Source: Brevundimonas sp. A19_0 (GTDB lineage: Bacteria; Pseudomonadota; Alphaproteobacteria; Caulobacterales; Caulobacteraceae). From it: 64,000 bases of DNA. The position numbers and the translations under genes are program-made. Of this stretch, positions 35,684 through 47,071 are shown piece after piece; within the stretch, counting starts at the first letter, position 1, and the number at the start of each line of letters is the position of its first letter. Under the pieces are notes generated by a model. It did not search any database. It saw only the letters and a program-made list of their open reading frames with translations, and had not been told where the DNA came from. The stretch spans positions 95,011 through 159,010 of the forward strand of contig NZ_JAGHQP010000005.1 of the NCBI RefSeq assembly GCF_017744255.1. Direction: 5' to 3'.

Positions 35684-36358
35684 ATGAGCCTGCGCGCCGC
35701 CATCCTCACGGGCCTTGCGATCCTCGGGATCGGACTGCTCGCTGTCTGGCAGTTCGCGCCTTTGGTATTCTCCGAGGGGCGCGAACTGTTGAACGTCGAG
35801 AGTCTGGAAATGCTGGTGGCGCGCGCGGGTCTCTGGGGGCCGGCGCTGATCGTCGCGCTGATGACGATCGCCGTCGTCGCCAGCCCGATCCCGAGCGCCC
35901 CCATCGCACTCGCGGCCGGGGCTGCTTACGGGCATGTCTGGGGGACCGTGCAGGTCGTCATCGGCGCCGAGCTCGGGGCGCTGATCGCCTTCGGTCTAGC
36001 ACGGGTTCTGGGGCATGATGTCTTGCGGCGGGTGTTCGGTGATCGCGTCGATGCCGGGCTTCTCGGCTCGCAGACCGCGTTGACGGCGACGGTTTTTGCC
36101 AGCCGCCTGATGCCCTTCGTGTCCTTCGACATGATCAGCTACGCGGCCGGACTGAGCCGATTACACGCCTGGCGTTTCGCCTTGGCAACTCTGGCGGGGA
36201 TCATACCGGCAAGCTTCCTGCTGGCCCATTTCGGCGGTGAGGCGGTTAGCGGAGACCTCGGCCGCGCGACATGGGCGGTGCTGGGACTCGGGCTTGTGAC
36301 GGGGCTGCCGCTGCTCTGGTTGGCGCTGCGGCAAAAGCCTGAAAAGGAAAATCCATGA
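35684..36358 (+). CDS. TVP38/TMEM64 (DedA-like, VTT domain) membrane protein
   Basis: 224 aa. An N-terminal membrane segment, then the VTT core: VVASPIPSAPIALAAGAAYG, AELGALIAFGLARVLG and SRLMPFVSFDMISYAAGLSR, with the family's Arg and Pro-Phe motif. Related proteins act in membrane lipid traffic or envelope homeostasis. The stop overlaps the permease start by 4 bp. The link to copper is by context only. Confidence 0.85.
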   Translation: MSLRAAILTGLAILGIGLLAVWQFAPLVFSEGRELLNVESLEMLVARAGLWGPALIVALMTIAVVASPIPSAPIALAAGAAYGHVWGTVQVVIGAELGALIAFGLARVLGHDVLRRVFGDRVDAGLLGSQTALTATVFASRLMPFVSFDMISYAAGLSRLHAWRFALATLAGIIPASFLLAHFGGEAVSGDLGRATWAVLGLGLVTGLPLLWLALRQKPEKENP

Positions 36359-37665
36359 CGAAAAGCGATTACGAGAAGAACAGTATTACCCTCCCAGGTG
36401 CTGTGGCCATGGGAACCGGCGTGATGATCGGCGCGGGCATCTTCGCGCTGACCGGACAGATCGCCGAACTCGCCGGACCGCTCTTCCCGCTCTCGTTCAT
36501 CGTGGGTGCCATCGTAACCGCGTTCAGCGCCTACACCTACATCAAGATGTCGAACGCGTATCCGTCAGCGGGCGGCATCGGGATGATCCTGAAGAAGGCC
36601 TACGGCCCGACGACGGTCGCGGCGGGTGCTGCACTCCTGATGGCGCTGTCGATGGTGATCAACGAAAGCCTCGTCGCGCGCACTTTCGGCACCTACACGC
36701 TGCGGGCGTTTGGCGGCGATCCGGACAGCGTGCTGGTGCCAATCCTCGGCGTCGGGCTGATCGTCTTCGCCTGGCTCGTGAATGTATCGGGCAACCGGTC
36801 GGTCGGGCTGTTCTCCATCGTCATGGCCGTTCTCAAGGTGGGCGGCATCGCGCTTTTCGGGGCAGCAGGCCTCTGGGCGAGCGGCATCTCGTTCGAGGCG
36901 ACGGGGGGAGACATGGGCGCCACAGGCTTCGTGGCGTCGGTTGCACTGTCGATCCTGGCCTTCAAGGGCTTCACGACCATCACCAACAGCGGCGCAGAGG
37001 TGACCGACCCGCACCGCAATGTGGGCCGGGCCATCATCTGGTCGATTGCCATCTGCGTCGTCGTCTATCTGCTGGTGGCCTTCGCGGTCGGCTCCAGCCT
37101 GCCGCTCGACCGTATCGTGGCGGCGAAGGACTACGCGTTGGCCGAAGCGGCCCAGCCCTCCCTCGGTCAGACCGGCTTCTACCTGACGGTGGCGCTGGCG
37201 CTGGTGGCCACGGCGTCAGGTCTGATCGCCAGCGTGTTCGCGGTCTCGCGGATGCTGGCGATGCTGACCGACATGAAAATGATCCCGCACAGCCATTTCG
37301 GGATGCCGGGCACGATCAAGGACCACACGCTCGTCTACACGGTCGTGATCGCGGGCTTCCTAACGGTCTTCTTCGACCTCAGCCGCATCGCCTCGCTCGG
37401 GGCCTTCTTCTATCTAGTGATGGACATGATCATCCATTTCGGCGTGTTCCGGCATCTGCGTGAGGACATCGGCGCGCGGGGCTGGGTGTTGCTGACGGCC
37501 ATCGCACTTGATGCCGTGGTGCTGGCCGCATTCGCCGCGATGAAATGGCAGTCCGACCCTCTCATCGTCGTGCTGGGCGCGATCGGCATGGCGCTGGTGT
37601 TCCTGTTTGTCGGGATCTTCCTCGCACGCAATCCCGCCCCGGAAGGTGCTCACGACCCCCAATGA
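36355..37665 (+). CDS. APC-superfamily permease
   Basis: 436 aa with about twelve membrane segments. The first helix has the substrate-site pattern GVMIGAGIFALTGQIAELAG; later segments include ISFEA...FKGFTTITNSGAEVTDPHRN. It resembles amino acid or amine permeases of the APC family. Substrate unknown; the presence of such a permease in a DUF302/copper ATPase cluster suggests co-mobilisation or export of a metal-binding compound. Confidence 0.85.
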   Translation: MTKSDYEKNSITLPGAVAMGTGVMIGAGIFALTGQIAELAGPLFPLSFIVGAIVTAFSAYTYIKMSNAYPSAGGIGMILKKAYGPTTVAAGAALLMALSMVINESLVARTFGTYTLRAFGGDPDSVLVPILGVGLIVFAWLVNVSGNRSVGLFSIVMAVLKVGGIALFGAAGLWASGISFEATGGDMGATGFVASVALSILAFKGFTTITNSGAEVTDPHRNVGRAIIWSIAICVVVYLLVAFAVGSSLPLDRIVAAKDYALAEAAQPSLGQTGFYLTVALALVATASGLIASVFAVSRMLAMLTDMKMIPHSHFGMPGTIKDHTLVYTVVIAGFLTVFFDLSRIASLGAFFYLVMDMIIHFGVFRHLREDIGARGWVLLTAIALDAVVLAAFAAMKWQSDPLIVVLGAIGMALVFLFVGIFLARNPAPEGAHDPQ

Positions 37666-37731
37666 AAGAGCTTGAGCTTCCAACGGCTGGAGGCTGCAAG
37701 CTGAAATGAAATACTGAAAGGCTGGCAAAAC

Positions 37732-40065
<2,334 letters not shown>

Positions 40066-40104
40066 CCGGCAAGTCCACCCATGCAATCTCGAAAGGAAGA
40101 TGAG

Positions 40105-40224
40105 ATGAACCAAGACACTTTTTCCCGCCGCACGCTTCTGGTCGGCGCAGCTGCGCTGGTGGCTGCGTCGCCCCTGAGGGCTCTGGCGGGTGCTGTCAGT
40201 CCAACGACAACTCGTCTCCACTGA
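40105..40224 (+). pseudogene. multicopper oxidase, only the Tat signal remains
   Basis: The frame MNQDTFSRRTLLVGAAAL continues to LRALAGA and then enters the IS6 end, stopping after 39 codons. The SRRTLL twin-arginine signal and its place directly after a copper ATPase indicate the 5' end of a CopA-type multicopper oxidase cut off by IS6 copy 2. The remaining gene is missing on the other side of the IS. Confidence 0.75.
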
Positions 40225-41015
40225 GCACAGGTAGGGCAGGGGACGCAGAGCCTACCCGGCGAGCGTCTGCCACTCAGCCAGGGCGGCTGAGCGTTGGGCC
40301 TTGTATGTCTCTCTGCTGATGAGGTGGCGGTCCTGGTTGAAGTGGTTGTGGAAGGCGGCGTGGACGGAGCTGAATTTCTGCAACGTCTTCATCTGCCGGA
40401 AGCGGAGCATGGCCCGTTCTCGTCGTCGAAACGGCAGGTGCGAGTTCTCAACCCTGTTGTTGGCCCACCGTCCAACCTCCTGCTTATCGGCGTTTCCGAG
40501 CTCCTTCATCGCAGCCTTGTAGGAGCGTAGACCGTCGGTCGTGATGGCCCGCGCGCGACCGTGCCGCTTCATGAGTTTCTTCATGAACTTCAGTGCGGCG
40601 GGCTTGTCCCTGGTCTTGGTGGCAAAGGATTCCAGCACCTCGCCTTCGTGGTCGACGGCGCGCCAGAGGTAGTGCATCTCGCCATTGATCTTCACGTAGA
40701 CCTCATCCAGGTGCCACCGCCAGTGGGTGTAGGCGCGCATCTTCTGAACCCGCTTCCTGCGGATCTCAGCGGCGAACATTGGACCGAACCGGTTCCACCA
40801 CAGCCGCACCGTCTCGTGGCAGATGTCGATGCCGCGCTCGGCTAGTAGGTCCTCCACGTTGCGCAGCGACAGCGGGTACTTCACGTACATCATCACCACG
40901 AGGCGGATGACCTCGGGCGAGCTGTCAAAGTACCGGAACGGGTTCGTCGATTTGGCCATCATGAGACGCTACGGTCCCGTGTTTGACCTCGCAATCAGTT
41001 TGGGCTGACAGTGCC
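40189..41015 (-). mobile_element. IS6-family insertion sequence, copy 2
   Basis: 827 bp, same boundaries, end sequences and orientation as copy 1 (34246-35072). It truncates the multicopper oxidase on its left and another reading frame on its right. Confidence 0.9.
40252..40962 (-). CDS. IS6-family transposase, copy 2
   Basis: 236 aa, identical to the copy 1 product, with the same DDE residues (LDEVYVK, TTDGLRSY, RVENSHLPF). Intact and likely functional. Confidence 0.95.
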   Translation of the reverse strand: MMAKSTNPFRYFDSSPEVIRLVVMMYVKYPLSLRNVEDLLAERGIDICHETVRLWWNRFGPMFAAEIRRKRVQKMRAYTHWRWHLDEVYVKINGEMHYLWRAVDHEGEVLESFATKTRDKPAALKFMKKLMKRHGRARAITTDGLRSYKAAMKELGNADKQEVGRWANNRVENSHLPFRRRERAMLRFRQMKTLQKFSSVHAAFHNHFNQDRHLISRETYKAQRSAALAEWQTLAG

Positions 41016-41016
41016 C

Positions 41017-41184
41017 CCAGCCACCATCCGCCTCCAGGATGGTGAGCATGCTCAGCAGATCACCATTGAGCGCATCTGGACTGCCAGCGCAGAAGAGCGG
41101 TTCTCTGAGTCCATCTTAACCATAGACTCCGAGATGAGCATGATGTGGCAGTCGGTTCGCGAGCTGCTGCGCCCCGGTCCATGA
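41017..41184 (+). pseudogene. 3' remnant of an IS6-truncated gene
   Basis: Directly beyond the IS6 end an open frame reads PATIRLQDGEHAQQITIERI and continues with protein-like composition to a TGA at 41184. It has no start of its own. It looks like the C-terminal 55 residues of a gene cut by the IS. Family not recognised. Confidence 0.45.
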
Positions 41185-41242
41185 CCGCGCAGTTTGAAGC
41201 CCGGGCGACCGCCGCTCCGGTAGCGACGTCCCATTCTCAGCC

Positions 41243-41272
41243 AATGTCCGCTTCCCACCCTTAGCAGACATT
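41243..41272. repeat. GTCCGCT hairpin repeat
   Basis: AATGTCCGCT and AGCAGACATT enclose a short loop, one mismatch in the stem. Third member of the family seen at 33536-33563 and 34071-34098. Confidence 0.55.
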
Positions 41273-41398
41273 TCGAGAGTCCGCTTTTGGGGGGCCATCG
41301 CGCGTCACTTATGAGGACGCGACCTAGCCGCCGGGCAGGGGGGCGGCGCAAGGCCAAAGCCCTGAGAGCCGGGTCCGACTACCAAGGGCGGTGTTCCT

Positions 41399-41593
41399 TC
41401 ACGCTTCGGCCTTGCTTGCGTGGGAGTCCAGCCAACGCTGAGCCTCGTCTCGCTTGATCAGCCTGCGCCGGCCAACCTTCAGCGTTTTGAGCCTGTGGGT
41501 GGCGATCTCTTCATAGACCTTGGTCCTCCCGATCGAGGACCATTCGCAGAATTGCTGGACTGACATCACGACAGACTGGGGGGCGGTGGACAT
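41399..41593 (-). CDS. excisionase-like helix-turn-helix protein
   Basis: 64 aa from the ATG at 41593 (MSTAPQSVVMSVQQFCEW). The pattern IGRTKVYEEIATHRLKTLKVGRRRLIKRDEAQRWLDS is that of MerR-like excisionase or AlpA DNA-binding proteins that contact att arm sites. It lies about 410 bp from the tRNA-Arg end of the island, opposite the integrase, where a recombination directionality factor would be useful. Longer upstream frame is not protein-like. Confidence 0.75.
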   Translation of the reverse strand: MSTAPQSVVMSVQQFCEWSSIGRTKVYEEIATHRLKTLKVGRRRLIKRDEAQRWLDSHASKAEA

Positions 41594-42003
41594 GACTGAC
41601 TCCGGGGCGGGCCGCGATATGGAGTTTTCCGTCAAGGTTCGTTCAGATGGCACATTTGAAACCGCAAGCCAGTTGAGAGATGGCCCCACGCTCCGATCAA
41701 CCTGAGGCAATTTAGAGCATAAGATAGCGGCTCTAACGGTGCCCGAAAGGCAGCCCGACACATGGATGGTCTTCTGTGAGCCGGAGCCCGTGCACCTCCG
41801 CTGGGTCACCGAACTAAGAATCGTTCCGAGGGCTTCTGATTCGCAGGGATGGGGGCGACGCTATCGCGCTCGCTGAGCACGACCGCGCGGCGTGAACACC
41901 AAGGACGCGGCCGGGCAGCGGTGCTCTGTGCTGGGGCGGGTGTTGGGGTGGTATGAAGCGGTCCAGATAAAGTGATTGTAAATCAACAGTTTAAGGAGAC
42001 GAT
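41594..42003. other. gene-free right end of the island
   Basis: 410 bp without credible genes. The last 40 bp before the tRNA are AT-richer (around GTGATTGTAAATCAACAG), which contains a small inverted repeat GATTGTAAATC and could include integrase or excisionase arm sites and the excisionase promoter. Confidence 0.4.
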
Positions 42004-42017
42004 TGGCGCACCCGACA
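42004..42017 (+). repeat. candidate attR within the tRNA-Arg 3' end
   Basis: 14-bp direct repeat partner of 3700-3713. It covers the CCA, discriminator, acceptor 3' strand and the start of the T-stem of the tRNA. Confidence 0.75.
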
Positions 42018-42080
42018 GGATTCGAACCTGTGACCTTTGCCTTCGGAGGGCAACACTCTATCCAGCTGAGCTACGGGTGC
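42004..42080 (-). tRNA. tRNA-Arg(CCG), integration target of the island
   Basis: 77 nt with encoded CCA. Acceptor GCACCCG pairs with CGGGTGC. The anticodon loop CTCCGAA gives anticodon CCG, reading CGG. The T-arm GGTTCGAATCC is standard. The gene is intact after insertion, as usual when the element restores the tRNA 3' end. Confidence 0.95.
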
Positions 42081-42233
42081 GGGTCAAGGAGGCGGTGCTT
42101 ATCGTATCGCGGGGCGGGCCTCAATCCCAAAGCGCAAAAGGTGCGGCCCGATCGTGCGGGCCGAAAGTCCGGCCTTGGCGCCACGCCGTCCCGGCCTTAA
42201 GCCTTGGGTCTCTGCTACGGGAGGTTCAGTCTC

Positions 42234-43547
42234 ATGCGTTCACCGTTCCCCGGTCTTGTGGTCCCCGGTCTTGTGGCCGCCGTGGTCGTCCTGCTGGTCG
42301 CGGCCTGTGCCAGTGTCGCGCCGCCCGCTGCGGATCGCGAGGCCGCGCTGAACGTCATAGCCGAGGACTACGTCCACCTGATCCTCGAGATCGGCGAGCA
42401 TGAGCCCGGCTATGTCGACGCCTATTACGGTCCCGAGGAATGGCCGGCAGAGGCCAGGGCCGAACTGCGCTCCGTGCCTGAGCTGACCGCGGCGGCCACC
42501 ACCCTGCTGGCCGGGATCGAGGCGGTGCCCGAGGCGGGGCTGACCCCCGAGCTGCGCCAGCGTCGCGCCTATCTGCGCGCCCACGTCTCGGCCGCCCACG
42601 CCCGCCTCCGCATGATCGCCGGCGAGACAATGGGCTTTGCCGACGAGGCCGAGGCCCTGTTCGGCATCCGTCCGGAATTGCGCCCGCTGGAAAGCTTCGA
42701 TCCGGTGCTGGCGCGGCTGGATGCCCTGCTGCCGGGCGAAGGGTCGATCAACGCCCGCCTCGGCGCCTTCCGGGGCGGCACCGCCATTCCGCGCGACCGT
42801 CAGGAAGTGGTGATCGCGGCCGCCATTGCCGAGTGCAAGGCCCGCACCGAGGCCCATATCGACCTGCCCGCAGGCGAGAACTTCACCCTCGAATTCGTCA
42901 CCGACAAGCCCTGGTCGGGCTACAACTGGTACCAGGGCCAGTCGCAGAGCCTGATCCAGATCAATGTCGACCAGCCGATCTCGATCGAGCGCGCCATCGA
43001 TCTGGGCTGCCACGAGGGCTACCCCGGCCACCACGTCTACAACATGCTGCTGGAAAAGACCTTTGTCCGCGAAAAGGGCTGGGTCGAGATGAGCGTCTAT
43101 CCGCTCTACAGCCCGATGAGCCTGATCGCCGAGGGCAGCGCCAACTACGGCATCGACCTGGCCTTCCCGGGCGAAACGCGCGGCGACTGGGAGCGCGCGG
43201 TCCTGTATCCGCTGGCCGGCCTCAACCCCCAGAAGGTCGAGCTTCAGACCGCCATCCTCGACATCACCCGCGAACTGGCCCGCGCCGAATACACCATCGC
43301 CGACGACTATCTTTCCGGCCGCGCCGACCGCGAGACCACCATCCAGCACCTGATCAAATACGGCCTGCATAGCCGCGGCTCGGCCGAACGCCGCATCCGC
43401 TTCATCGATACCTACCGCAGCTACATCATCAACTACGGCCTCGGCCGGGACATGGTGCAGGACTGGGTCGAGTCCCAGGGCCCCGACCACTGGTCGACCA
43501 TGGAACGCCTGCTGGGCAGCCAGATCCTGCCGACCGACCTGCTCTGA
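42234..43547 (+). CDS. DUF885-family lipoprotein, putative metallopeptidase
   Basis: 437 aa from the ATG at 42234. Signal with lipobox VLLVAAC, so it is anchored after cleavage before Cys. The DUF885 metal motif LGCHEGYPGHHVYN (H260, E261, H266, H267) and later EGSANYGIDLAFPG are visible. Family members are peptidase-like zinc proteins with unknown substrates. It is the first core gene to the right of the tRNA, transcribed away from it. Confidence 0.82.
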   Translation: MRSPFPGLVVPGLVAAVVVLLVAACASVAPPAADREAALNVIAEDYVHLILEIGEHEPGYVDAYYGPEEWPAEARAELRSVPELTAAATTLLAGIEAVPEAGLTPELRQRRAYLRAHVSAAHARLRMIAGETMGFADEAEALFGIRPELRPLESFDPVLARLDALLPGEGSINARLGAFRGGTAIPRDRQEVVIAAAIAECKARTEAHIDLPAGENFTLEFVTDKPWSGYNWYQGQSQSLIQINVDQPISIERAIDLGCHEGYPGHHVYNMLLEKTFVREKGWVEMSVYPLYSPMSLIAEGSANYGIDLAFPGETRGDWERAVLYPLAGLNPQKVELQTAILDITRELARAEYTIADDYLSGRADRETTIQHLIKYGLHSRGSAERRIRFIDTYRSYIINYGLGRDMVQDWVESQGPDHWSTMERLLGSQILPTDLL

Positions 43548-43555
43548 CGCCGCGT

Positions 43556-43692
43556 CTCCTCCCCATCCTGATGGGGAGGGGGACCGCGTAGCGGTGGAGG
43601 GGCTCCTCACCGGATGCACACCCCTCCAGAGCCCCTCCGTCTCGGTGGCTATCGCCCCCGATCCACCTCCCCAACTTCGTTAGGGAGGAGAC
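43556..43692. repeat. approximately 135-bp inverted-repeat element, copy A
   Basis: Starts CTCCTCCCCATCCTGATGGG and continues GGAGGGGGACCGCG. The second half carries the complementary pattern (CCCCTCC, GGCTATCGCCCCC, CCACCTCCCC, AGGGAGGAG). A related element lies between gspG and gspH (56735-56864). Organisation resembles a MITE-like intergenic element; no gene inside. Confidence 0.6.
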
Positions 43693-43705
43693 AAAGAAAG
43701 CCGTC

Positions 43706-43728
43706 ATCCTCGGGCTTGACCCGAGGAT
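43706..43728. repeat. REP-like palindrome
   Basis: ATCCTCGGG and CCCGAGGAT enclose CTTGA: a 9-bp perfect stem typical of short extragenic palindromes in alphaproteobacteria. It may work as a terminator for the DUF885 gene. Confidence 0.55.
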
Positions 43729-43739
43729 CGGTGCCACCC

Positions 43740-44240
43740 GCGATGGCCTCCTCGTAAGGGTGGATTGAAGGACGCAGCTATAAAGACAGCGCCCGAATTC
43801 CCCCGCCTTTCCAACACCCCTGCCGTTTCCCGCACCGTTCTTCCCGCCTCACCCCGGGCCTGTGCGAACCTCCCCCCGTCCCGTCGCACGGAGGGCTCGT
43901 AAGGCCTGCGACCTTGTGAGCGGCGGGAGCGATGGAGCGGGGTCGGGCCGCATGGCCCGAGCACCCTCATCACCGCCTCCGGGTGTGTGGTGGGGGCAAG
44001 GGTCGAGGGGGAAACTCGGCCGTTCCGGGACTGAACGCAGGTTCAGCCCGCCCGCCGGAGGCGCTGCGGTAAGGCGATAACACCGCCACCCGACGCAAGC
44101 TTCCGGAAAACCACCGCGCGGAGCGTCAGACTTCGTCGAAACGGTAAAACACATCTTCTCCGGGCGAAGGCCCGGCGCTCCGCCTGCCCTCCACCCTCTG
44201 CCGCGCGCGGCGAGAGGCGCTCAGGCTCGTCAGGAGAACC
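43740..44240. other. 500-bp gene-free region, possible repeat or structured RNA
   Basis: No reading frame with credible composition on either strand. Several local stems are visible (for example GGGGTCGGGCC with GGCCCGAGCACCC near 43935-43970; GAACGCAGGTTCAGCC near 44032; CTTCTCCGGGCGAAGGCCC near 44153). High structure and length suggest a dispersed repeat or noncoding RNA; identity not recognised, and RNase P or tmRNA hallmarks are not seen. Confidence 0.35.
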
Positions 44241-44249
44241 GTGAAAGCG

Positions 44250-45032
44250 TCACTGCGCCAGCATGCCGCCGTCGATCTTGAACTCGCTGCCGGTCACGAA
44301 TTTGGACTCGTCCGAGGCCAGATAGACCACGCACCAGGCCACATCGTCGGGCTCGCCGATGCGCTTCATCGGAATGCCGCGCGTCAGCCGCTCGTGGGCC
44401 TTGGCCTCGTCGCCGCCGGCCATGGCGATGAAGGGATCGAGGATCGGCGTCTTGATGAAGACCGGGTGCACCGAGTTGCAGCGCACGTTCCAGTCCTGCT
44501 TGGCGGCCTCCAGCGCGATGGTCTTGGTGTACATCCAGACGGCGGCCTTGGTGGCGTTATAGGCGCCCATGCCCGGGGCGGCGGCCAGTCCCGCCACCGA
44601 CGACAGATTGATGATCGAGGCCGGCGCCGAGGCCCGCAGATGCGGCATGGCGTGCTTGCAGCCCAGCATGATGCTTTCGATGTTGACGGCCTGGACCTTG
44701 CGCCAGTTCTCAAGGCTGTCGGCCTCGGCATAGCGCAGCTCGCCGCCGATCCCGGCATTGTTGATCAGCACCGACAGGCCGCCCATGGCCGCGACCGCAT
44801 CGGCCACCACCCGCACCCAGTCCTCCTCGCGGGTGACGTCCTGGGCGAAGGCGAACACCCGGCCCGGGTGATCCGCCGCCAGCCGGTCCCGCAGGGCCTC
44901 GACCGCACCGAGCTCCAGATCGGTCAGGGCGACCCTGGCCCCTTCCTCCAGCAGGCGCAGGGCCATGGCCTGCCCCAGTCCCCCGGCGGCCCCGGTGATC
45001 AGGATGGTCTTGTCCTTGACGCGATCGGTCAT
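44250..45032 (-). CDS. SDR-family NAD(P)-dependent oxidoreductase
   Basis: 260 aa from the ATG at 45032. Cofactor motif [14 protein letters not shown] (TGxxxGxG), acidic D after the second strand (TDLELGAVE) suggesting NAD preference, NNAG, catalytic Ser region NLSSVAGLA and YNATK. The C-terminus ends [15 protein letters not shown]. It is a classical short-chain dehydrogenase, cyclopentanol or 3-oxoacyl reductase-like; the substrate is not deducible. It is translationally coupled to phhB upstream (4-bp overlap). Confidence 0.9.
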   Translation of the reverse strand: MTDRVKDKTILITGAAGGLGQAMALRLLEEGARVALTDLELGAVEALRDRLAADHPGRVFAFAQDVTREEDWVRVVADAVAAMGGLSVLINNAGIGGELRYAEADSLENWRKVQAVNIESIMLGCKHAMPHLRASAPASIINLSSVAGLAAAPGMGAYNATKAAVWMYTKTIALEAAKQDWNVRCNSVHPVFIKTPILDPFIAMAGGDEAKAHERLTRGIPMKRIGEPDDVAWCVVYLASDESKFVTGSEFKIDGGMLAQ

Positions 45033-45331
45033 GCGCGGGCTCCCATGGCGGCGGCGACCGTGTCCATGAAGCGGGCCAGCTCGACATCCTTGTCGGTCAC
45101 GCCCCCGGCATCGTGGGTGGTCAGCCGCACCTCGACCCGGTCGTACACATTGAACCATTCGGGATGGTGGTCGCGCTTGTCCGCCATCAGGGCCACGCGG
45201 GTCATGAAGCCGAACGCCGCATTGAAGTCGGCAAAGCGGAAGGTCCGCTGGATGGCGTCACCCTCGCCCGGATCGACCGACCAGTCCGTCAGCGTCTGGA
45301 CGGCCTTTTCGGCCCCGATCGTCTCGCCCAT
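45029..45331 (-). CDS. phhB: 4a-hydroxytetrahydrobiopterin dehydratase (PCD/DCoH)
   Basis: 100 aa. The active-site pattern [30 protein letters not shown] is the family signature; the paired His-His-Pro-Glu dehydrates the carbinolamine formed by pterin-dependent hydroxylases. It is the first gene of a two-gene unit with the SDR. No phenylalanine hydroxylase is nearby. Confidence 0.93.
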   Translation of the reverse strand: MGETIGAEKAVQTLTDWSVDPGEGDAIQRTFRFADFNAAFGFMTRVALMADKRDHHPEWFNVYDRVEVRLTTHDAGGVTDKDVELARFMDTVAAAMGARA

Positions 45332-45443
45332 GGCGTCACTCCCTTGCTGTTCCGCCCTCTATAGACCGCCCTTCGCCGCTTCCGAAAGGCGGGAACCGAA
45401 TGGTCAAGCTTGTCGTTGCTCCGTCAGTTCGAGGGAGGTTCTG

Positions 45444-46157
45444 ATGGATGCGTTCACCGACAATCTGTGGCTGGCGACGCTCCGACCCGTCGATCGCAAG
45501 CGGCTGGCCCCGCATTTGACCGAGCGCCCGTTCGACACGGGCCTCATGCTGTACGACATCGGCGAGGCGGTCGACTGCATCTGGTTCCCCCTGCACGGGG
45601 TAGTCTCCCTGATGACCGTGCTGGACGAGGGCCATGCCGTGGAAACCGCCGCCATCGGGCGCGAGGGCCTGGTCGGCGTCACCTGTGGCCCGCTGAACGG
45701 GCGCGCCGCGACGCGCGCCATCGGCCAGATCGAGGGCGTGGCCGCCTGCTGCGACGCCGATACCTTCGCCGAACTGCTGTCCGAGAGTGCGCCCATGCGT
45801 GCCGCCCTGTCCCGCTTTACCGAGGGCCTGATGGCCCAGGTCCAGCAATCGGCCGCCTGCAACGCCCAGCACCGGCTGGACCAGCGCCTCGCCCGCTGGC
45901 TGCTGGCGACCCAGGACCGCACCGACAGTGCCCGCCTCGAGCTGACCCAGGCCGATGTGGCCGGCATGCTCGGCGTGCGTCGCGCGACCGTCAGCGAGGT
46001 CGGCGCCGAGCTGGAGGGCCGCGGCCTGATCCGGCGGGGCCGCGGCTGGGTCGAGGTTCTGGACCGCGACGCGCTCGAGGGGGCGGCCTGCGGCTGCTAT
46101 GGCCTGGTGCGCGGGGTGATGGCCGATCTGGGCCAGCCGCGACGTGTCGCCGCCTGA
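45444..46157 (+). CDS. Crp/Fnr-family transcriptional regulator
   Basis: 237 aa from the ATG at 45444 with GGGAGG upstream. The N-terminal cyclic-nucleotide-like barrel (GLMLYDIGEAVDCIWFPLHGVVSLMT) is followed by the C-terminal winged helix ELTQADVAGMLGVRRATVSEVGAEL. No Fnr-type N-terminal four-cysteine cluster. The pattern with GREGLVGV and AACNAQHRLDQRLARWLL is that of light, stress or oxygen-related Crp-like regulators in alphaproteobacteria; the ligand is unknown. Confidence 0.9.
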   Translation: MDAFTDNLWLATLRPVDRKRLAPHLTERPFDTGLMLYDIGEAVDCIWFPLHGVVSLMTVLDEGHAVETAAIGREGLVGVTCGPLNGRAATRAIGQIEGVAACCDADTFAELLSESAPMRAALSRFTEGLMAQVQQSAACNAQHRLDQRLARWLLATQDRTDSARLELTQADVAGMLGVRRATVSEVGAELEGRGLIRRGRGWVEVLDRDALEGAACGCYGLVRGVMADLGQPRRVAA

Positions 46158-46232
46158 TCCGGAGTATGTGCCTGACGCCCGCGACCACACGGACCGGTGA
46201 CGCCGCCGCACCGACAGGCTAAACCGCCCGCC

Positions 46233-47021
46233 ATGAGCGCTTCCTCCCCCGATCCGTCCCTCTCGCCCTTCGGCTACCGCGACATGCCGCGCGACGAGAA
46301 GGTGCGCCGGGTGCGCGGCGTGTTCGACAGCGTCGCCCCGTCCTATGACCGGATGAACGACCTGATGAGCGGCGGCGTACACCGACTGTGGAAGGACGCC
46401 GCGGCCGCCCGTCTCAACCCCCGTCCGGGCGAGGTCATTCTGGACGTGGCCGGCGGTACCGGCGATCTGGCCCTGCGCTATGCCAAGCTGGCCCGCAAGG
46501 CCGCCGCCCGCAGTGGAGGCGAGCCGGCCACCGTGCTGGTGCTCGACTACAATGCCGAGATGATCGCCGCAGGCCGGGCCCGCGAGGCCGGCGCCCGCGA
46601 AGCCTCGCCCGAAGTGACCTGGATGGTCGGCGACGCCCTGTCCCTGCCGCTGCCCGATGCTTCGGTCGACGCCTATTCCATCGGCTTCGGCATCCGCAAT
46701 GTGGCCCGGATCGAGGAAGCCCTGGCCGAGGCGCGACGGGTCCTCAAGCCGGGCGGTCGCTTCCTCTGTCTCGAATTCTCCCATCCCACCAGCGAGGCGC
46801 TGGCCAGGGCCTATGACGCCTGGTCGTTCCGGATGATCCCGCGCATCGGCGGCTGGGTCGCCGGCGACCGCGACAGCTACCAGTATCTTGTCGAGAGCAT
46901 TCGCCGCTTCCCCAACCAGCAGACCTTCAAGGCCATGATCGAACAGGCCGGCTTCTCGAATGTCAGCGTGACCAATCTGTCCGGCGGCATCGCCGCGCTG
47001 CACCACGCCTGGGCGATCTGA
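46233..47021 (+). CDS. ubiE: demethylmenaquinone/2-methoxy-6-polyprenyl-benzoquinol methyltransferase
   Basis: 262 aa from the ATG at 46233. C-methylates the quinone ring in ubiquinone synthesis. UbiE signatures: [32 protein letters not shown] motif [16 protein letters not shown] and [11 protein letters not shown], ending [16 protein letters not shown]. An insert near residues 90-100 ([14 protein letters not shown]) is family-variable. Directly precedes ubiB in the usual order. Confidence 0.96.
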   Translation: MSASSPDPSLSPFGYRDMPRDEKVRRVRGVFDSVAPSYDRMNDLMSGGVHRLWKDAAAARLNPRPGEVILDVAGGTGDLALRYAKLARKAAARSGGEPATVLVLDYNAEMIAAGRAREAGAREASPEVTWMVGDALSLPLPDASVDAYSIGFGIRNVARIEEALAEARRVLKPGGRFLCLEFSHPTSEALARAYDAWSFRMIPRIGGWVAGDRDSYQYLVESIRRFPNQQTFKAMIEQAGFSNVSVTNLSGGIAALHHAWAI

Positions 47022-47071
47022 CCCTGGCCCGTCTGTTCCGACAGCCTCCGCCTCCGCCCCGGACCCTGCCG

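Noticed and set aside
42240..43619. Long minus-strand frame of 459 codons opposite the DUF885 gene
   Set aside because: It is a high-GC shadow; the plus strand has a lipobox, zinc motif and family-like sequence.
43849..44154. 101-codon minus-strand frame in the repeat-rich gap
   Set aside because: No ribosome-binding site, Pro/Arg/Gly-rich composition and overlap with structured repeats; treated as noncoding.
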